From contig CALZFC010000006.1 in NCBI GenBank assembly GCA_945643635.1, positions 11,123,501-11,187,500 of the forward strand: a stretch of 64,000 bases of DNA. Direction: 5' to 3'. Source of the DNA: Allodiplogaster sudhausi (taxonomy: Eukaryota; Nematoda; Chromadorea; Rhabditida; Diplogasteridae). Shown one piece after another: positions 1-9,440 of this stretch. Every line of letters begins with the position of its first letter. The stretch's first letter is position 1. The position numbers were made by a program, and so were the translations under genes. The notes beneath the pieces are model-generated. The model was not told the DNA's origin. It was given only the letters and a program-made list of their open reading frames with translations, and searched no databases.

Positions 1-529
1 CGGTTGGAAATCAATGGTAAACAGTCTTTATTTTCGGATTCCTGCATCTTACCGTGTATGTACATACATAATTTCGGCTATTGTAAGTTTGTTGGCCCGC
101 TATTCGGCGAACTTTCAACTTTTTCGTCTGTTATTGATATGGACACGTCGCGTAAACGGTTCCACCTTCGATGGCAAGGAGCGATTAAACTCTCTCGGTA
201 AAGTAGAAAAAAGGTTCGTGCCTTATCTTGCGAGGGAATCACGAGTAACGCGAAATAGTCAATTCGACATCTTTAGAGTGAATCCACTTTTTGCTCAAAT
301 CGAGAATAACTGACAGAGGCAGGCGAGAACAGCCGACTGTTAGGGTATAAAAGATTGGAAGAGCCGCTTGCAATCGCCAGAGAACGTCTAATTCCATTGG
401 TTGTATTAACATCTCCTTATTATTATTATTAATATTATTATTATTAAAACGTAGAGACGCAAACATTCTTGTTGTTCGCAGTAATTTTCCCATCGATTTC
501 TTGTTCTATGTCGTTTCAAATCAGAGAAA
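1..529. other. Intergenic upstream of small peptide gene
   Basis: No coding exon is recognised here. The first ~25 bases match the sequence just after the tRNA-like block in the acetylcholine receptor intron near 10876, so a repeat may cross the window edge. A TATA motif is listed separately. A short (TTA)n run lies near 416-445. Confidence 0.5.
346..353 (+). promoter_or_regulatory. TATA box, possible core promoter of peptide gene copy 1
   Basis: TATAAAAG is followed by GC-richer sequence and sits 184 bases before the start codon at 530. The spacing would need a 5' leader or a spliced-leader exchange. The duplicate gene at 5289 does not keep this element at the same place, so the assignment is tentative. 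Confidence 0.4.
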
Positions 530-1240
530 ATGCTTCGCGAGCTCCTCGTCTTCGCCCTGGTCGTGTCCCTCTCTGCCCTCGTCTTGGCCAATTTCGAGCC
601 CTGCCCGGACAATCTTCCCCCGGAGTCGTCTGCTAAGTTGTCAGCGTCACCTTGTCAATTCTTTGCTTACAATGAGCTTTTATTTATTAATTAATTAGCG
701 ATGATTGATTTGCTTTCCTCTTTTAGCAACAAGCCTACAAGATCAACCGTCCCAGCATGAACTTCCCTGGCCATACATCACTTCCGATTCTACAAAAAAA
801 TTCAAACAATATCTCGCTAAAAATTCTTTAATTTTGAATTTTGAATAAAGATTTTTCATCATCAGAAGATATCACATCGTGGCATTACTTGGCATTTCGT
901 GTAACAAGACAGCTAAATTCAAACGAAGCAGCCGGTATTTTGACGAGAAGAGCAGGATCAGCAAGTATGTATCTCGAAAGGAGACGGAATGAGAGCTAGA
1001 GATCGAGAGGACTGGTTCGGGGTTATAAGGTGGAGAAGATAAGAAGATGTTAGAAGAGACAGAGAAAGAGAGAGGAAGAATGTGAGTGAGGGAGAGTAAG
1101 AGTTATCGAGAGAGTGAGTGATTGAATGAGAGAGAGAATGAGGTAGAGAGACTAAGATATGTCCTTGCGGAGATCTTGACCGACCGATTTTCCGGCGACT
1201 GCGCTTGCAATGGAAGAAGACAACAACACTCATTCGATTG
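510..1240. repeat. Segmental duplication, left copy (partner 5269-5990)
   Basis: The peptide gene, its 3' region with AATAAA, the following GA-rich tract and the block starting near 1160 (CTTGCGGAGATCTTGACCGA) all recur in the same order and orientation at about 5269-5990. Identity is high over most blocks, with divergence in the microsatellite. This is a direct duplication of about 0.7 kb, separated by the epimerase gene. Confidence 0.8.
530..694 (+). CDS. Small secreted peptide, copy 1 (frameshifted tail)
   Basis: A 54-residue reading frame opens with a clear signal peptide (MLRELLVFALVV, then SALVLA) followed by NFEPCP. The first ~27 codons nearly match copy 2 at 5289. A one-base deletion relative to copy 2 in the run of C residues shifts the frame, so the short C-terminus of copy 2 is lost and the frame runs on for about 25 unrelated residues. 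The sequence AAATCAG just before AGAAAATG looks like a splice or spliced-leader acceptor. An AATAAA signal occurs near 844. An intron from about 614 to an acceptor at about 726 could add another 3' exon; the true ending is uncertain. Function is unknown. Confidence 0.45.
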   Translation: MLRELLVFALVVSLSALVLANFEPCPDNLPPESSAKLSASPCQFFAYNELLFIN

Positions 1241-1374
1241 AGTTAAAATGCCTCAACGCGTATGAGGATATCCACGCTCTTCATCCACTCCTTCTTTAAA
1301 CGCATTATTGTTCTTACTATTCTTATCAATAAAATTGTTAAGAAAATAAAGAGAATTCAAACTATTTCATCTAG

Positions 1375-2398
1375 ATGGAAGTGGACAAGCGTGTCAAGGC
1401 TGAGATTGAATCGATTCCAGCGATTCCGGATCTCAAGATTATCAAGCCAAAGGTTACTAAAACATTGTTTAAAATGTATATTTCTGTATTTGGACGCCAT
1501 ACAATTTCAATTGGTGATCACAGTTTTTGCATCTTGTCACTTTGCAGGTTTTCCCGGATGAGCGCGGATTCTTCTCAGAGACTTTCAATGCGATTGAGTG
1601 GAAGAAAGAACTTAACTTCTCCGAAGAGTTCCTTCAGGTAGAATTCATTTTACCTCTGTCTCTTTCTCTCTTTCTCTCATGCACGTACACACTCTCTCCC
1701 TTGTACAGGATAATCACTCTTTCTCTGTGTACGGCGTTCTCCGTGGGCTGCACACCCAACCCGGGATGGGCAAGCTCGTCTCCGTAGTCTCTGGTAGAAT
1801 CTTCGACGTTGCCGTCGATGTCCGACCTGGTCAGATAACTTCTTTGCTAATCAGGAAAATTAATTTAAATACATCATTATACGAGTGCGCGTCGTTTTTG
1901 CAGGCAGCGCGACATTCGGAAAGTGGCACGGCGTCTACCTGGATTCGAAGAGCAAGCACGCTTTCTGGCTCCCGCCCGGCTTCCTCCATGGTTTTCAGGT
2001 TCCAGTCTTTTTTTTAGTAAAATTAATGGTGGTTTAAGAACCATTTTTACTAATATGTATGTAGTTAAATAAATGATAAATAAAGAAGTGTTGCCTCAGG
2101 CGCTCTCTCCCGAAGGAGCCCACGTCACTTACAAGTGCTCAGCAGTCTATGATCCGGCCACTGAGTACGGCATCAATCCATTCGACAAGGATATCAATGT
2201 CAGTTCAATTGATTATTCAATAAAATAAAATCGTCGATCTTTTTGTTCTACGTTCAACTTTTGGTGCTGCACCTGTCGTTCATTTTTGCTAAGATTGGGG
2301 GGGGGTGCTACGGGATAGATCTAAGAAAAAATGAAAGAGTGAATGAATGCTATAACGAGAAAGAGAGTGAGCTTGCTGAACAAAAGGAACGGAATCAG

Positions 2399-2443
<45 letters not shown>

Positions 2444-2662
2444 GAGAGTAATAGAGAGAGAGAGAGCGAGAGAGAGAGAGAGCGAGAGAGAGAGAGTAAT
2501 AGAGAGAGAGAGAAATAGTAAGAGAGCATGAAAGAACGAGTCAGAATCAGAAAAGATGTTTAAGTTAAGGTTGCGTGGCCAATCCTGGACCCCTCGCAGA
2601 TTGTTGTCAGTGAACGGGACACGCAGCACAAGAATCTCGTCGATGTTTTCCCTACGAAGTGA
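1375..2662 (+). CDS. rml-3: dTDP-4-dehydrorhamnose 3,5-epimerase (RmlC family)
   Basis: This enzyme epimerises C3 and C5 of dTDP-4-keto-6-deoxyglucose in dTDP-rhamnose synthesis, in the cytosol. Six exons join in phase: 1375-1452, 1548-1637, 1709-1829, 1904-1998, 2100-2198, 2570-2662, giving 191 residues. RmlC landmarks run in order: VFPDERGFFSETF, DNHSFSVYGVLRGLH (the expected catalytic His at about 71), GKLVSVVSGRIFDVAVDVRPG, TFGKWHGV, FWLPPGFLHGF, YKCSAVYDPATEYGI, and a final WPILDPSQIVVSERD. Length is normal for the family and no key block is missing. Sequence ending TTTCATCTAG directly precedes the ATG, suggesting spliced-leader addition. The last intron (2199-2569) carries a long GA microsatellite. 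The symbol follows the C. elegans name for this step; orthology is inferred from motifs only. Confidence 0.93.
2400..2517. repeat. GA microsatellite in epimerase intron 5
   Basis: An almost pure (GA)n run with a few C or T interruptions lies inside the last intron of the epimerase gene. It explains the Arg/Glu and Ser/Leu open frames seen here on both strands. Confidence 0.9.
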
Positions 2663-3041
2663 CTCCCACAAAATTGCTGTCAAATTATTATTTTACCTAA
2701 ATAAAGATACTGCTATTTGCTATTGTTTGCTATTCATTCTTCACACATTAGCTCTTTCGTCATCTAAGTATCAACCATCCATATCTTTTCCTACGTACAG
2801 TCCCGCCCAGGATCTTGGTACCAAGGACGCTTCGGACGATTCGGACGCTTCCAAATGCATCCTCGTTAATAACTTTTGTTCTAGGAAAAACTAAAATATT
2901 CTAAACGGTGCATTAGTTTGCTTATAGAGTACGGATGCTACTGTTAAAAAATCGATAACTTTTTATCATTTGATAAGAAGTTATCAGTTTTTGCTAATAC
3001 AAAATTTCATTTCAAATGTTTTTAAACGAAATTTCTCCTGT

Positions 3042-3686
3042 ACCATTATTTTGTCTCTACACACATCCCCAAATAATAAAATTAAGGATTGTATCATTGA
3101 TAACGGAAATCGATAAATGAGACCTTATCAAGCATGTTCATATGATGTAAAGATTCGCCTTACGATTCTGAATCTAATTCTGTAATCAGTTTTCAACAGA
3201 AAGTGCCGGTTAACAACATTTTTGATTGTGTGTACGTTGCAAGCCTTTCTTCAGGATTCCCCATTTTCTTGGTCTTTGTCAAAATTTTGGCCCGGTATGA
3301 TGCGTCCAAATATAGGTTGCTGCGCTAGCATTGATGCTCAGAAATATTGCTCGCTCCTTTTTCGTCTTCGGTTTAATTACCCAAGTTTGACGTAGCGAAA
3401 TAGCACAGGCAGAGAAAAAAAGGGTTAGGCCCCGCCCCCTCGGCCTGCAAGGCCTCCCTGCCCTGTTCTTTCTGAAGAAAGTCTTGTAAAGTACACACAA
3501 TCAAAAATACATTGTTAACCGGCACATTCTGTCGAAAACTGATTACAGAATTAGATTCAGAATCGTAAGGCGAATCTTTACATCATATGAACATGCGTGA
3601 TAAGTTCTCATTTATCGATTTCCGTTATCAATGATACAATCTTTAATTTTATTATTTGGGGATGTGTGTAGAGACAAAATAATGGT
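3042..3686. mobile_element. Palindromic foldback element 1
   Basis: The left arm, about 3042-3244, is repeated in inverted orientation at about 3483-3686 with few mismatches, around a ~238 bp spacer. Outer ends read ACCATTATTTTGTCTCTACA and its complement. No transposase frame is present and no target duplication is evident. The right end abuts a scrap of collagen sequence. The arrangement suits a non-autonomous inverted-repeat DNA element. Confidence 0.75.
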
Positions 3687-3753
3687 CCCGGTGGTCCCTT
3701 GATGCCAGTTCCACCGATAGAGTAGTCGCCGGGTGGTCCCTTGATGCCTGGGC
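3686..3753 (-). pseudogene. Collagen Gly-X-Y fragment
   Basis: About 65 bases are nearly identical to part of the collagen gene at about 6692-6757. Read on the minus strand they encode [20 protein letters not shown], where the collagen gene has Asp in place of Tyr. Nothing of the rest of a collagen gene surrounds it, so it is a copied fragment beside the palindrome rather than a gene. Confidence 0.75.
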
Positions 3754-5288
3754 GGCAGAAAAAGAAGAATGTATTTATAGTGCACATGATGAGGGACAGA
3801 TTCAAAGTGAAATTAGAAGCATATGTCCGTCCCGATTCGATTTTACCAGTGCAACCGGTTGTGTCATTGTCTGTCATTGTCTGCAGAGGACGAAGAAGTG
3901 GACAACTGAAATTGGCCAAACCAATGAAAAGGCAGCGACCACAACTGCTTCTCGGAGGAAAAGAAGCCCTCGGGGCGATGATATACAGTCACCCGCCACT
4001 CCGCACACTCCCAGATGGTTTTGATCTTATTCCAACTCATGTTGGATTCATTGCCGCAGGATAAAACTGGCCCCTCAGAAGAATGGAGTGTCCATTTATA
4101 TTCAGTTCACATGATAACAGTGACGATGAAAGAGATGAAGTGATTAGCGCCGAGAACTCGTAGAGCGCTCTGATGACACGATACACTCTTGTTCATAAGG
4201 GAGCGGAAGAAGTCTTCTTCTTCTGCAGTGCAGCAGAAGACTGCAGCAGAAGAAGAGAACATGCAGACGCTGCAAGAACAGCGTGAGAGACATTTTACTG
4301 CCAGACATTCAGACAGTGGTAGCAGTGTGTATGGCAGAGCAGCCGAAGACACTGAGTGAACACAGCGCGAGCGAAGCTGCTAGAGAGTTAGCTGACGGTT
4401 CAGGGAGAAATGTATGTATCCCCTGCCGATTCGAGTAACCTCAAGAAGAAGAAGACGAAAGGAAGTCTGAAATCTCTACCGAGGCCGAAGGAGAAGAGGA
4501 AGCTGAGTGAATCAGCTACTCTAGAGGGCGAAAGAATAGAGGTTGCGGAAGAGGAGCAGCTGAACAAGGACAACGGTAACGATGCAGCAAAGAAGACGTC
4601 GAGACGCACGACATGATGAACGAGTTGTCCCGTGGCCTTCCCAATTGTCCCCATTGCAATTTGTGAGAGCAAACGCTTCGATCTCTCTCACCGTGACGAT
4701 TACTGTATTAATTGCTTCTCGCATTTTTCTTCTTATTCTCGTCGGGAATGTCGCAAAATATGTAGATGTACATAGATTTGCCACTACTTTTGTAAAGTAT
4801 CTTCGCCGCTAGAAGAAAATCCATAGGAGCTTTTATCGTTTCCGGTAGAAGAAATAGTATTAACGGGACAGTTTGACAATTATTTAATCGAGTTAATAGC
4901 GTTGCAAGGTTGTTAGAGTAACTTAAACTCCGCCCAATTATTTGATTTAAAAGGGCATGCGATTAGGTAAATTTTGTGTCTCTCCGTGTCTCTCAAAGTT
5001 GCCTCCAAGTGTTTTTGCATTTATTCTATTGAATGTAACATTGACGATCCATAAACTTGTTGCTCTATTCGCTCTCTCTCTCTCGCTATCTCTCTCTCTC
5101 TCTCGCTATCTTTCTCACTCACTCTCTCTGTTTCTCTCTCTCTTTCATTCAAACAAAAAAAAAGGAAAATTACCAGTGGTGAGCGAGCCTACTTTTACCA
5201 CTAAATTACCGCTCCGAGACGTCACCGATTCTCCCACATTTCTTGTCCTCTCCTGAATAATAGTTGAAGTCGTTTCAAATCAGGCAAA
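3754..5288. other. Spacer with a weak lysine-rich frame and CT tract
   Basis: No gene is recognised. A plus-strand frame at 4410-4616 encodes 68 charged residues rich in Lys and Glu. It has no clear start context or splice partners, and neighbouring frames are broken by stops, so it may be decayed coding sequence. CT microsatellite runs from about 5080 to 5150. Confidence 0.4.
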
Positions 5289-5990
5289 ATGCTTCGCGAG
5301 CTCCTCGTCTTTGCCCTGGTCGTGGCCCTCTCTGCCCTCGTTTCGGCCAATTTCGAGCCCTGCCCATACGATCTTCCCGAAGGAGTCGTCTGCTAAGTTG
5401 TCAGTCACCTTGTCAATTCTTTGCTTAAAATGAACTCTTTTTTATTAATTAACTTGCAAGCGTTGATTATCCTTCCCATTTTAGATACGAACCGACAAGA
5501 ACGGCCCAGCATTAACTTCCCTATCAGTACATCACCTCCAATTCTTCAAAAAAAAATCAAACAATATCTCGCCAAAAATTCTTTAATTCTAAATTTAGAA
5601 TAAAGGGTTTTCATCATCATAATCACATCGTGGCATTACTTTGCATTTCATGAAACAGGACAGCTAAATTCAAACGAAGCAGCCGGTATTTTGACGAGAA
5701 GAGCAGGATCTCGAAAGAAAACGGAATGAGAGGGAGAGAACGAGAGGACTGGTTGGAGGATATAAAGTGGAGAAGAAGAGATTATGTGAGAAAAGACAGA
5801 GAAATAGGGAGGAAGAGTGTGAGTGAGGTAGAGAGTAAGAGAGAGAGAGAGAGTGAGTGAGTGATTGAGTGAGAGAGAGAATGAGGTAGAAAGACACAGA
5901 TATGTACATATCTCCTTGCGGAGATCTTGACCGACGGATTTTCCAGCGACTACGCTTGCAATGGATGAAGAACCATGATGCTGGAAAGTC
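5269..5990. repeat. Segmental duplication, right copy (partner 510-1240)
   Basis: This direct copy of the 510-1240 block carries the second peptide gene, the shared downstream GA tract and the shared block near 5910 (CTTGCGGAGATCTTGACCGA). Confidence 0.8.
5289..5396 (+). CDS. Small secreted two-cysteine peptide, copy 2
   Basis: The frame encodes 35 residues: a hydrophobic signal peptide (MLRELLVFALVVALSALVSA) and a predicted 15-residue mature peptide, NFEPCPYDLPEGVVC, ending at TAA. The two cysteines at mature positions 5 and 15 could close one disulfide loop. Sequence TTTCAAATCAGGCAAA before the ATG resembles a trans-splice acceptor. The downstream intron-like segment and AATAAA near 5598 suggest an ordinary mRNA with a spliced 3' UTR. 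It is the tandem paralogue of the gene at 530, which has lost this ending. It could be a short peptide effector or signal; no family is recognised. Confidence 0.5.
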   Translation: MLRELLVFALVVALSALVSANFEPCPYDLPEGVVC

Positions 5991-6388
5991 AGTACAATAT
6001 AAACACAATGGCCATGTTCATCTTCCTTGCTCATATGTACATAAAAATACATGCATACAGCGTGTCTCTCCTTGCATTCAGGCATATGTACGTGGGTACT
6101 TATGCTGATTATAAAAACAAAAGTTATACGTACATATGTATGTATGTACATATATGAACATCGTAGCAAGGTCTTAGGGACGTAACGAAAGTTTTATCTT
6201 GTTTAATTGTAAGATGTAACGGCTGAAAATCGGCGTACGGTATTACATTTTTCCTTTGTATTTCTTAAATATCATTATTTTTTCGATGTTAAATTCATTA
6301 TATCTTTTCTTAATGTCTCCTGCTTTCGTATTGTGTGCAATGTTGGAGTTGTTCTCGTTTATTCACGCGTTTAATTTGAGGGCAGAGT
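5991..6388. other. Spacer with TACATATG-type simple sequence
   Basis: No gene is seen. The stretch contains ATGTACATACAT-like simple repeats around 6130-6155 and is AT-rich. It precedes the 3' end of the minus-strand collagen gene. Confidence 0.5.
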
Positions 6389-7801
6389 CTAGAATCGGAC
6401 ACTGCGTAGATAGTCGCCGGGGGCAGAAGCAGAGCCACCAGCCACGTTATCATCGGGAAGGATGTCGGAGACAGAGGGAGAGACAATCTCCTGGATACCG
6501 CAGGCAGAGGGGCAATGCCCGCCAGGCTCACCGGCATCTCCGGGAGGGCCGAAGGGACCGGGCGGGCCGGGCTCACCGCGAGCACCAGGCGGGCCGGGTG
6601 GGCCCTGCTCGCCAGCCGGGCCGGGAGGGCCGGCATTCGGCGAAGGCAGTCCATTCTGGCCAGGCGGCCCCTTTGGTCCGCGAGGACCGGGAGGGCCAGG
6701 TGGTCCCTTGATGCCAGTTCCACCGATAGAGTCGTCGCCGGGCGGTCCCTTGATGCCTGGGTCTCCTGGCTCGCCCGGAGTGCCCTGGGGGCCCGGTTCG
6801 CCAACTCTGCCTGGCTTCCCAGGTCTGCCGGGCAGACCGGGTGCCGCTGGTTCACCCGGGATACCAGGTCTTCCAGGTTCTCCCTGCTGGCCGCGTGCTC
6901 CCGGAGGTCCGGCCGGGCAGATGACGCACGGAAAAGCGGGCTCGGGGTCAAGCGGAATGTCCAAGCCATCGAGTCCAGACTTGCCGGGTCTGCCGGGGAG
7001 TCCGTCCGCACCCGGCTCGCCGTTGATGCCCGGAGGCCCGGGTGGCCCGGGAGGACACTGCAGTTTGACGCAGGAAGTGCATTGGCCAATCTCGGGGATG
7101 GACGACGAGTCCCCGGTCGTTGGCGCGCCGCCTCCCGAGATGTCGTAGCCACCTTCAGCTAAAGGACACCTTTTGTTTATCGCATTTTACAAACTAAAAG
7201 TCAGAGTGTTCTTGTTCTCAAGAACAAGCTGCTCTAATTGGCTTCCTACTCAGAACTCGTTTTGCTAGAAGCAATTCGAGAGAATAGCGCTGATTACAAT
7301 CAGTTTTATGGGTCTATGCATTGGTTGCTGGAAGGAAGGCAAAGCGACTTGGAAAGTGACCTTGGCGAACATGCCGACCACGGCTCTTCACGACGATGAT
7401 GTCCTGCCAGATGCCGCGGGCGGTGAACTGAAAGAAAAACACTGATATGATCAGACAAAGTGTCAAATTTATCAGGATATTTTGATAATAACAAGTTTAT
7501 TTATGATTAAGAATATATTTTATGTGGTCGAATGGAATAATATGAAATGAAAGAGGAGTTCTCTGACCTTGAAGGCATCCATCCTCTGCTGCAGCCTCCC
7601 CTGAGCCGAGTCGAGTTGTGCGTCGAGGAGAGGAAGGCAGATGGCCATGGCTGCGATGGAGAAGATGGAGACGGCGATGGCCGCGGCGGTCAGCCGGCCG
7701 GCCGCGGCGGCGGAGAGGAAGAGCGAGTCTTCTTCCTCTTCTCTCTTCTCTGGAGGCATGCCAATGGCGGCCACGGCCGCCGCGAATCGCTCCTCCGCCA
7801 T
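6389..7801 (-). CDS. Cuticle collagen
   Basis: Structural collagen of the nematode cuticle, secreted by the hypodermis. Exons in 5'-3' order on the minus strand are 7801-7568, 7427-7361 and 7158-6389, giving 356 residues. The N-terminus has a hydrophobic segment (about residues 38-58, [19 protein letters not shown]), followed by [12 protein letters not shown] and a subtilisin/furin-like site (GRHVRQ, an R-x-x-R motif). Then come a Cys-flanked linker (CTSCVKLQC), interrupted Gly-X-Y blocks ([18 protein letters not shown] and a long second block) and a C-terminal non-collagen tail with two Cys. This order is typical of short nematode cuticle collagens. The sequence TGTTCAG just before the start is a likely spliced-leader acceptor. 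Gly-X-Y breaks around FPCVICPAG and SIGGTG are normal interruptions. Confidence 0.93.
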
Positions 7802-9440
7802 GGAACTGAACATTCAAAGGTTTTTTTTAATATTCATTTCAAGGACCAAAGCGAAAGATATCCGAGAAATTATGCGGCAGGAAGTATGTATGATTTGAAA
7901 TCGAAAGCCCGAATCGAGAGACCGAAACGGGACTTGAGAGTGAAAGCCGGCGATGCCGACTTATTTATCTCTCTGGGATATGCAGTGCGGGGAGGAGGGA
8001 ATGCCGACACTTAATCAAACTCATCATCTGCTCCCTCTCCCTCCCTCTCTCTATTTTTCCTTCTCTCTCTCCCTCTCTCTATCTCTCGCTCTCCGCCACT
8101 AAGGCCTCTTCAAATGCCTTTCCAGTCCATTCCCATCTATGCAAAATCAAGTCTTTCTTGGCGGAATGTATTCCTGATCTCAATCGGCGGGAGTGAGCGT
8201 CAGAGAGGGATTGAAGGGAGAGTACGAGGAATCGAGAGAGAGAGAGACACAGAGAGAGAAAGAGAGAGAGAGAAAGAGAGAGAGAACGAGCAAAAGAACG
8301 GGGTGAGATATATAGCGGTTGAATATAGTGTAGAAGGAGTAGAGGATGAAGAGACAGACTGTCCGATATGGGTCATGAAAACTGAAAGGTGGCGGATTGA
8401 GTGAAAGCGAAAGTGAATCTGCCGAGCGAGAGAGAATTCCAGGAAAAAAGGAAGCTAGAATTGAAAATATGGAAGTAAGATCTTCGTAATAAAAAAGAAA
8501 TACTTAATTTACAAAAGAAACATATAAAGGTAGATTTCACCACTCTGAAATAAGTTGTATAATGATTACCTTTATATCGATAAAATAGTTTAAACTTGAT
8601 AATACTGTCGATCTTTTGTGTGAAATATGTGTTTATACATACATAAGTAAATAATCAATAGCAAAAAATAAAAGAACCCGTCGGCACACTTGCAACTGAA
8701 GACCACCATGCGGAGCTCTTCATCTTTGGAATTCCATTTCAACCATTCCCCGTTTCCTCTGCCGTTCTTCCAACTTGACGAAGCCATTCACTCATTTCTC
8801 TCCCTCCCTCTCTGCTACTCCTCTCTTCCTCACTCTAACACCTGCCAGTATTTATGAGTTCTTTTTCATCTTTCTGTCTCTCTTTCTCTGCCTCTCATAA
8901 TTCGCTCACTGTCTTACTACTTGCAGCCTGGGGCAATCTGTTTTGGCTTTCACGAGGCAACAATAATTTCTCGGCCCGGCACGCTCAGCTCGCTTTCAGG
9001 TGGCCGATCATCTTCGTCTTTCTCTTTTCCGTCAAGACTCTCTCACTTATTCGCACTCTCTGCTCTGTTGTTTCCGCCTGGCGATACTTCCTCTCGTATT
9101 TCTCGCCTTTGTCTTTAACCTTCTCTTCACGTTACTCTCTCTAACTCTCCTTTCTTCTTTTCTATGTCAATCTCATTCTCTCTTCTCATGTTCTTCCTTT
9201 CTATCTCTCCCTCATTCTCTCTCTCTTCTTCTCTCTCTTTCGCTCTCCCTCATTCTCTCTTTTCTCTCTCTCTCTCACTCTCTCTCTGTAACTCTCAAAT
9301 TTCCCGACTTTCGTTTCGGCATACGGCGGAATGTGCAGCTCGTGTCGGATGCTTCGCCAGTGAGCCGGCCACTTCGTTGCCGTCTGGTGACAGAAGGGAG
9401 GGAGAGAGAGGCAGAGAAAGAGAGAGAGAGAAGGACTTCG
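7802..9440. other. Spacer between collagen and receptor genes
   Basis: No exon is recognised. Tracts of CT (8030-8100), GA (8235-8285) and CT (about 9120-9300) dominate and explain the open frames here. The 5' control regions of the divergent collagen and receptor genes must lie in this interval. Confidence 0.5.

Noticed and set aside
6462..7162. 228- and 215-residue plus-strand frames
   Set aside because: Antisense shadows of the Gly-X-Y collagen exon; the minus strand has family structure and splice sites.
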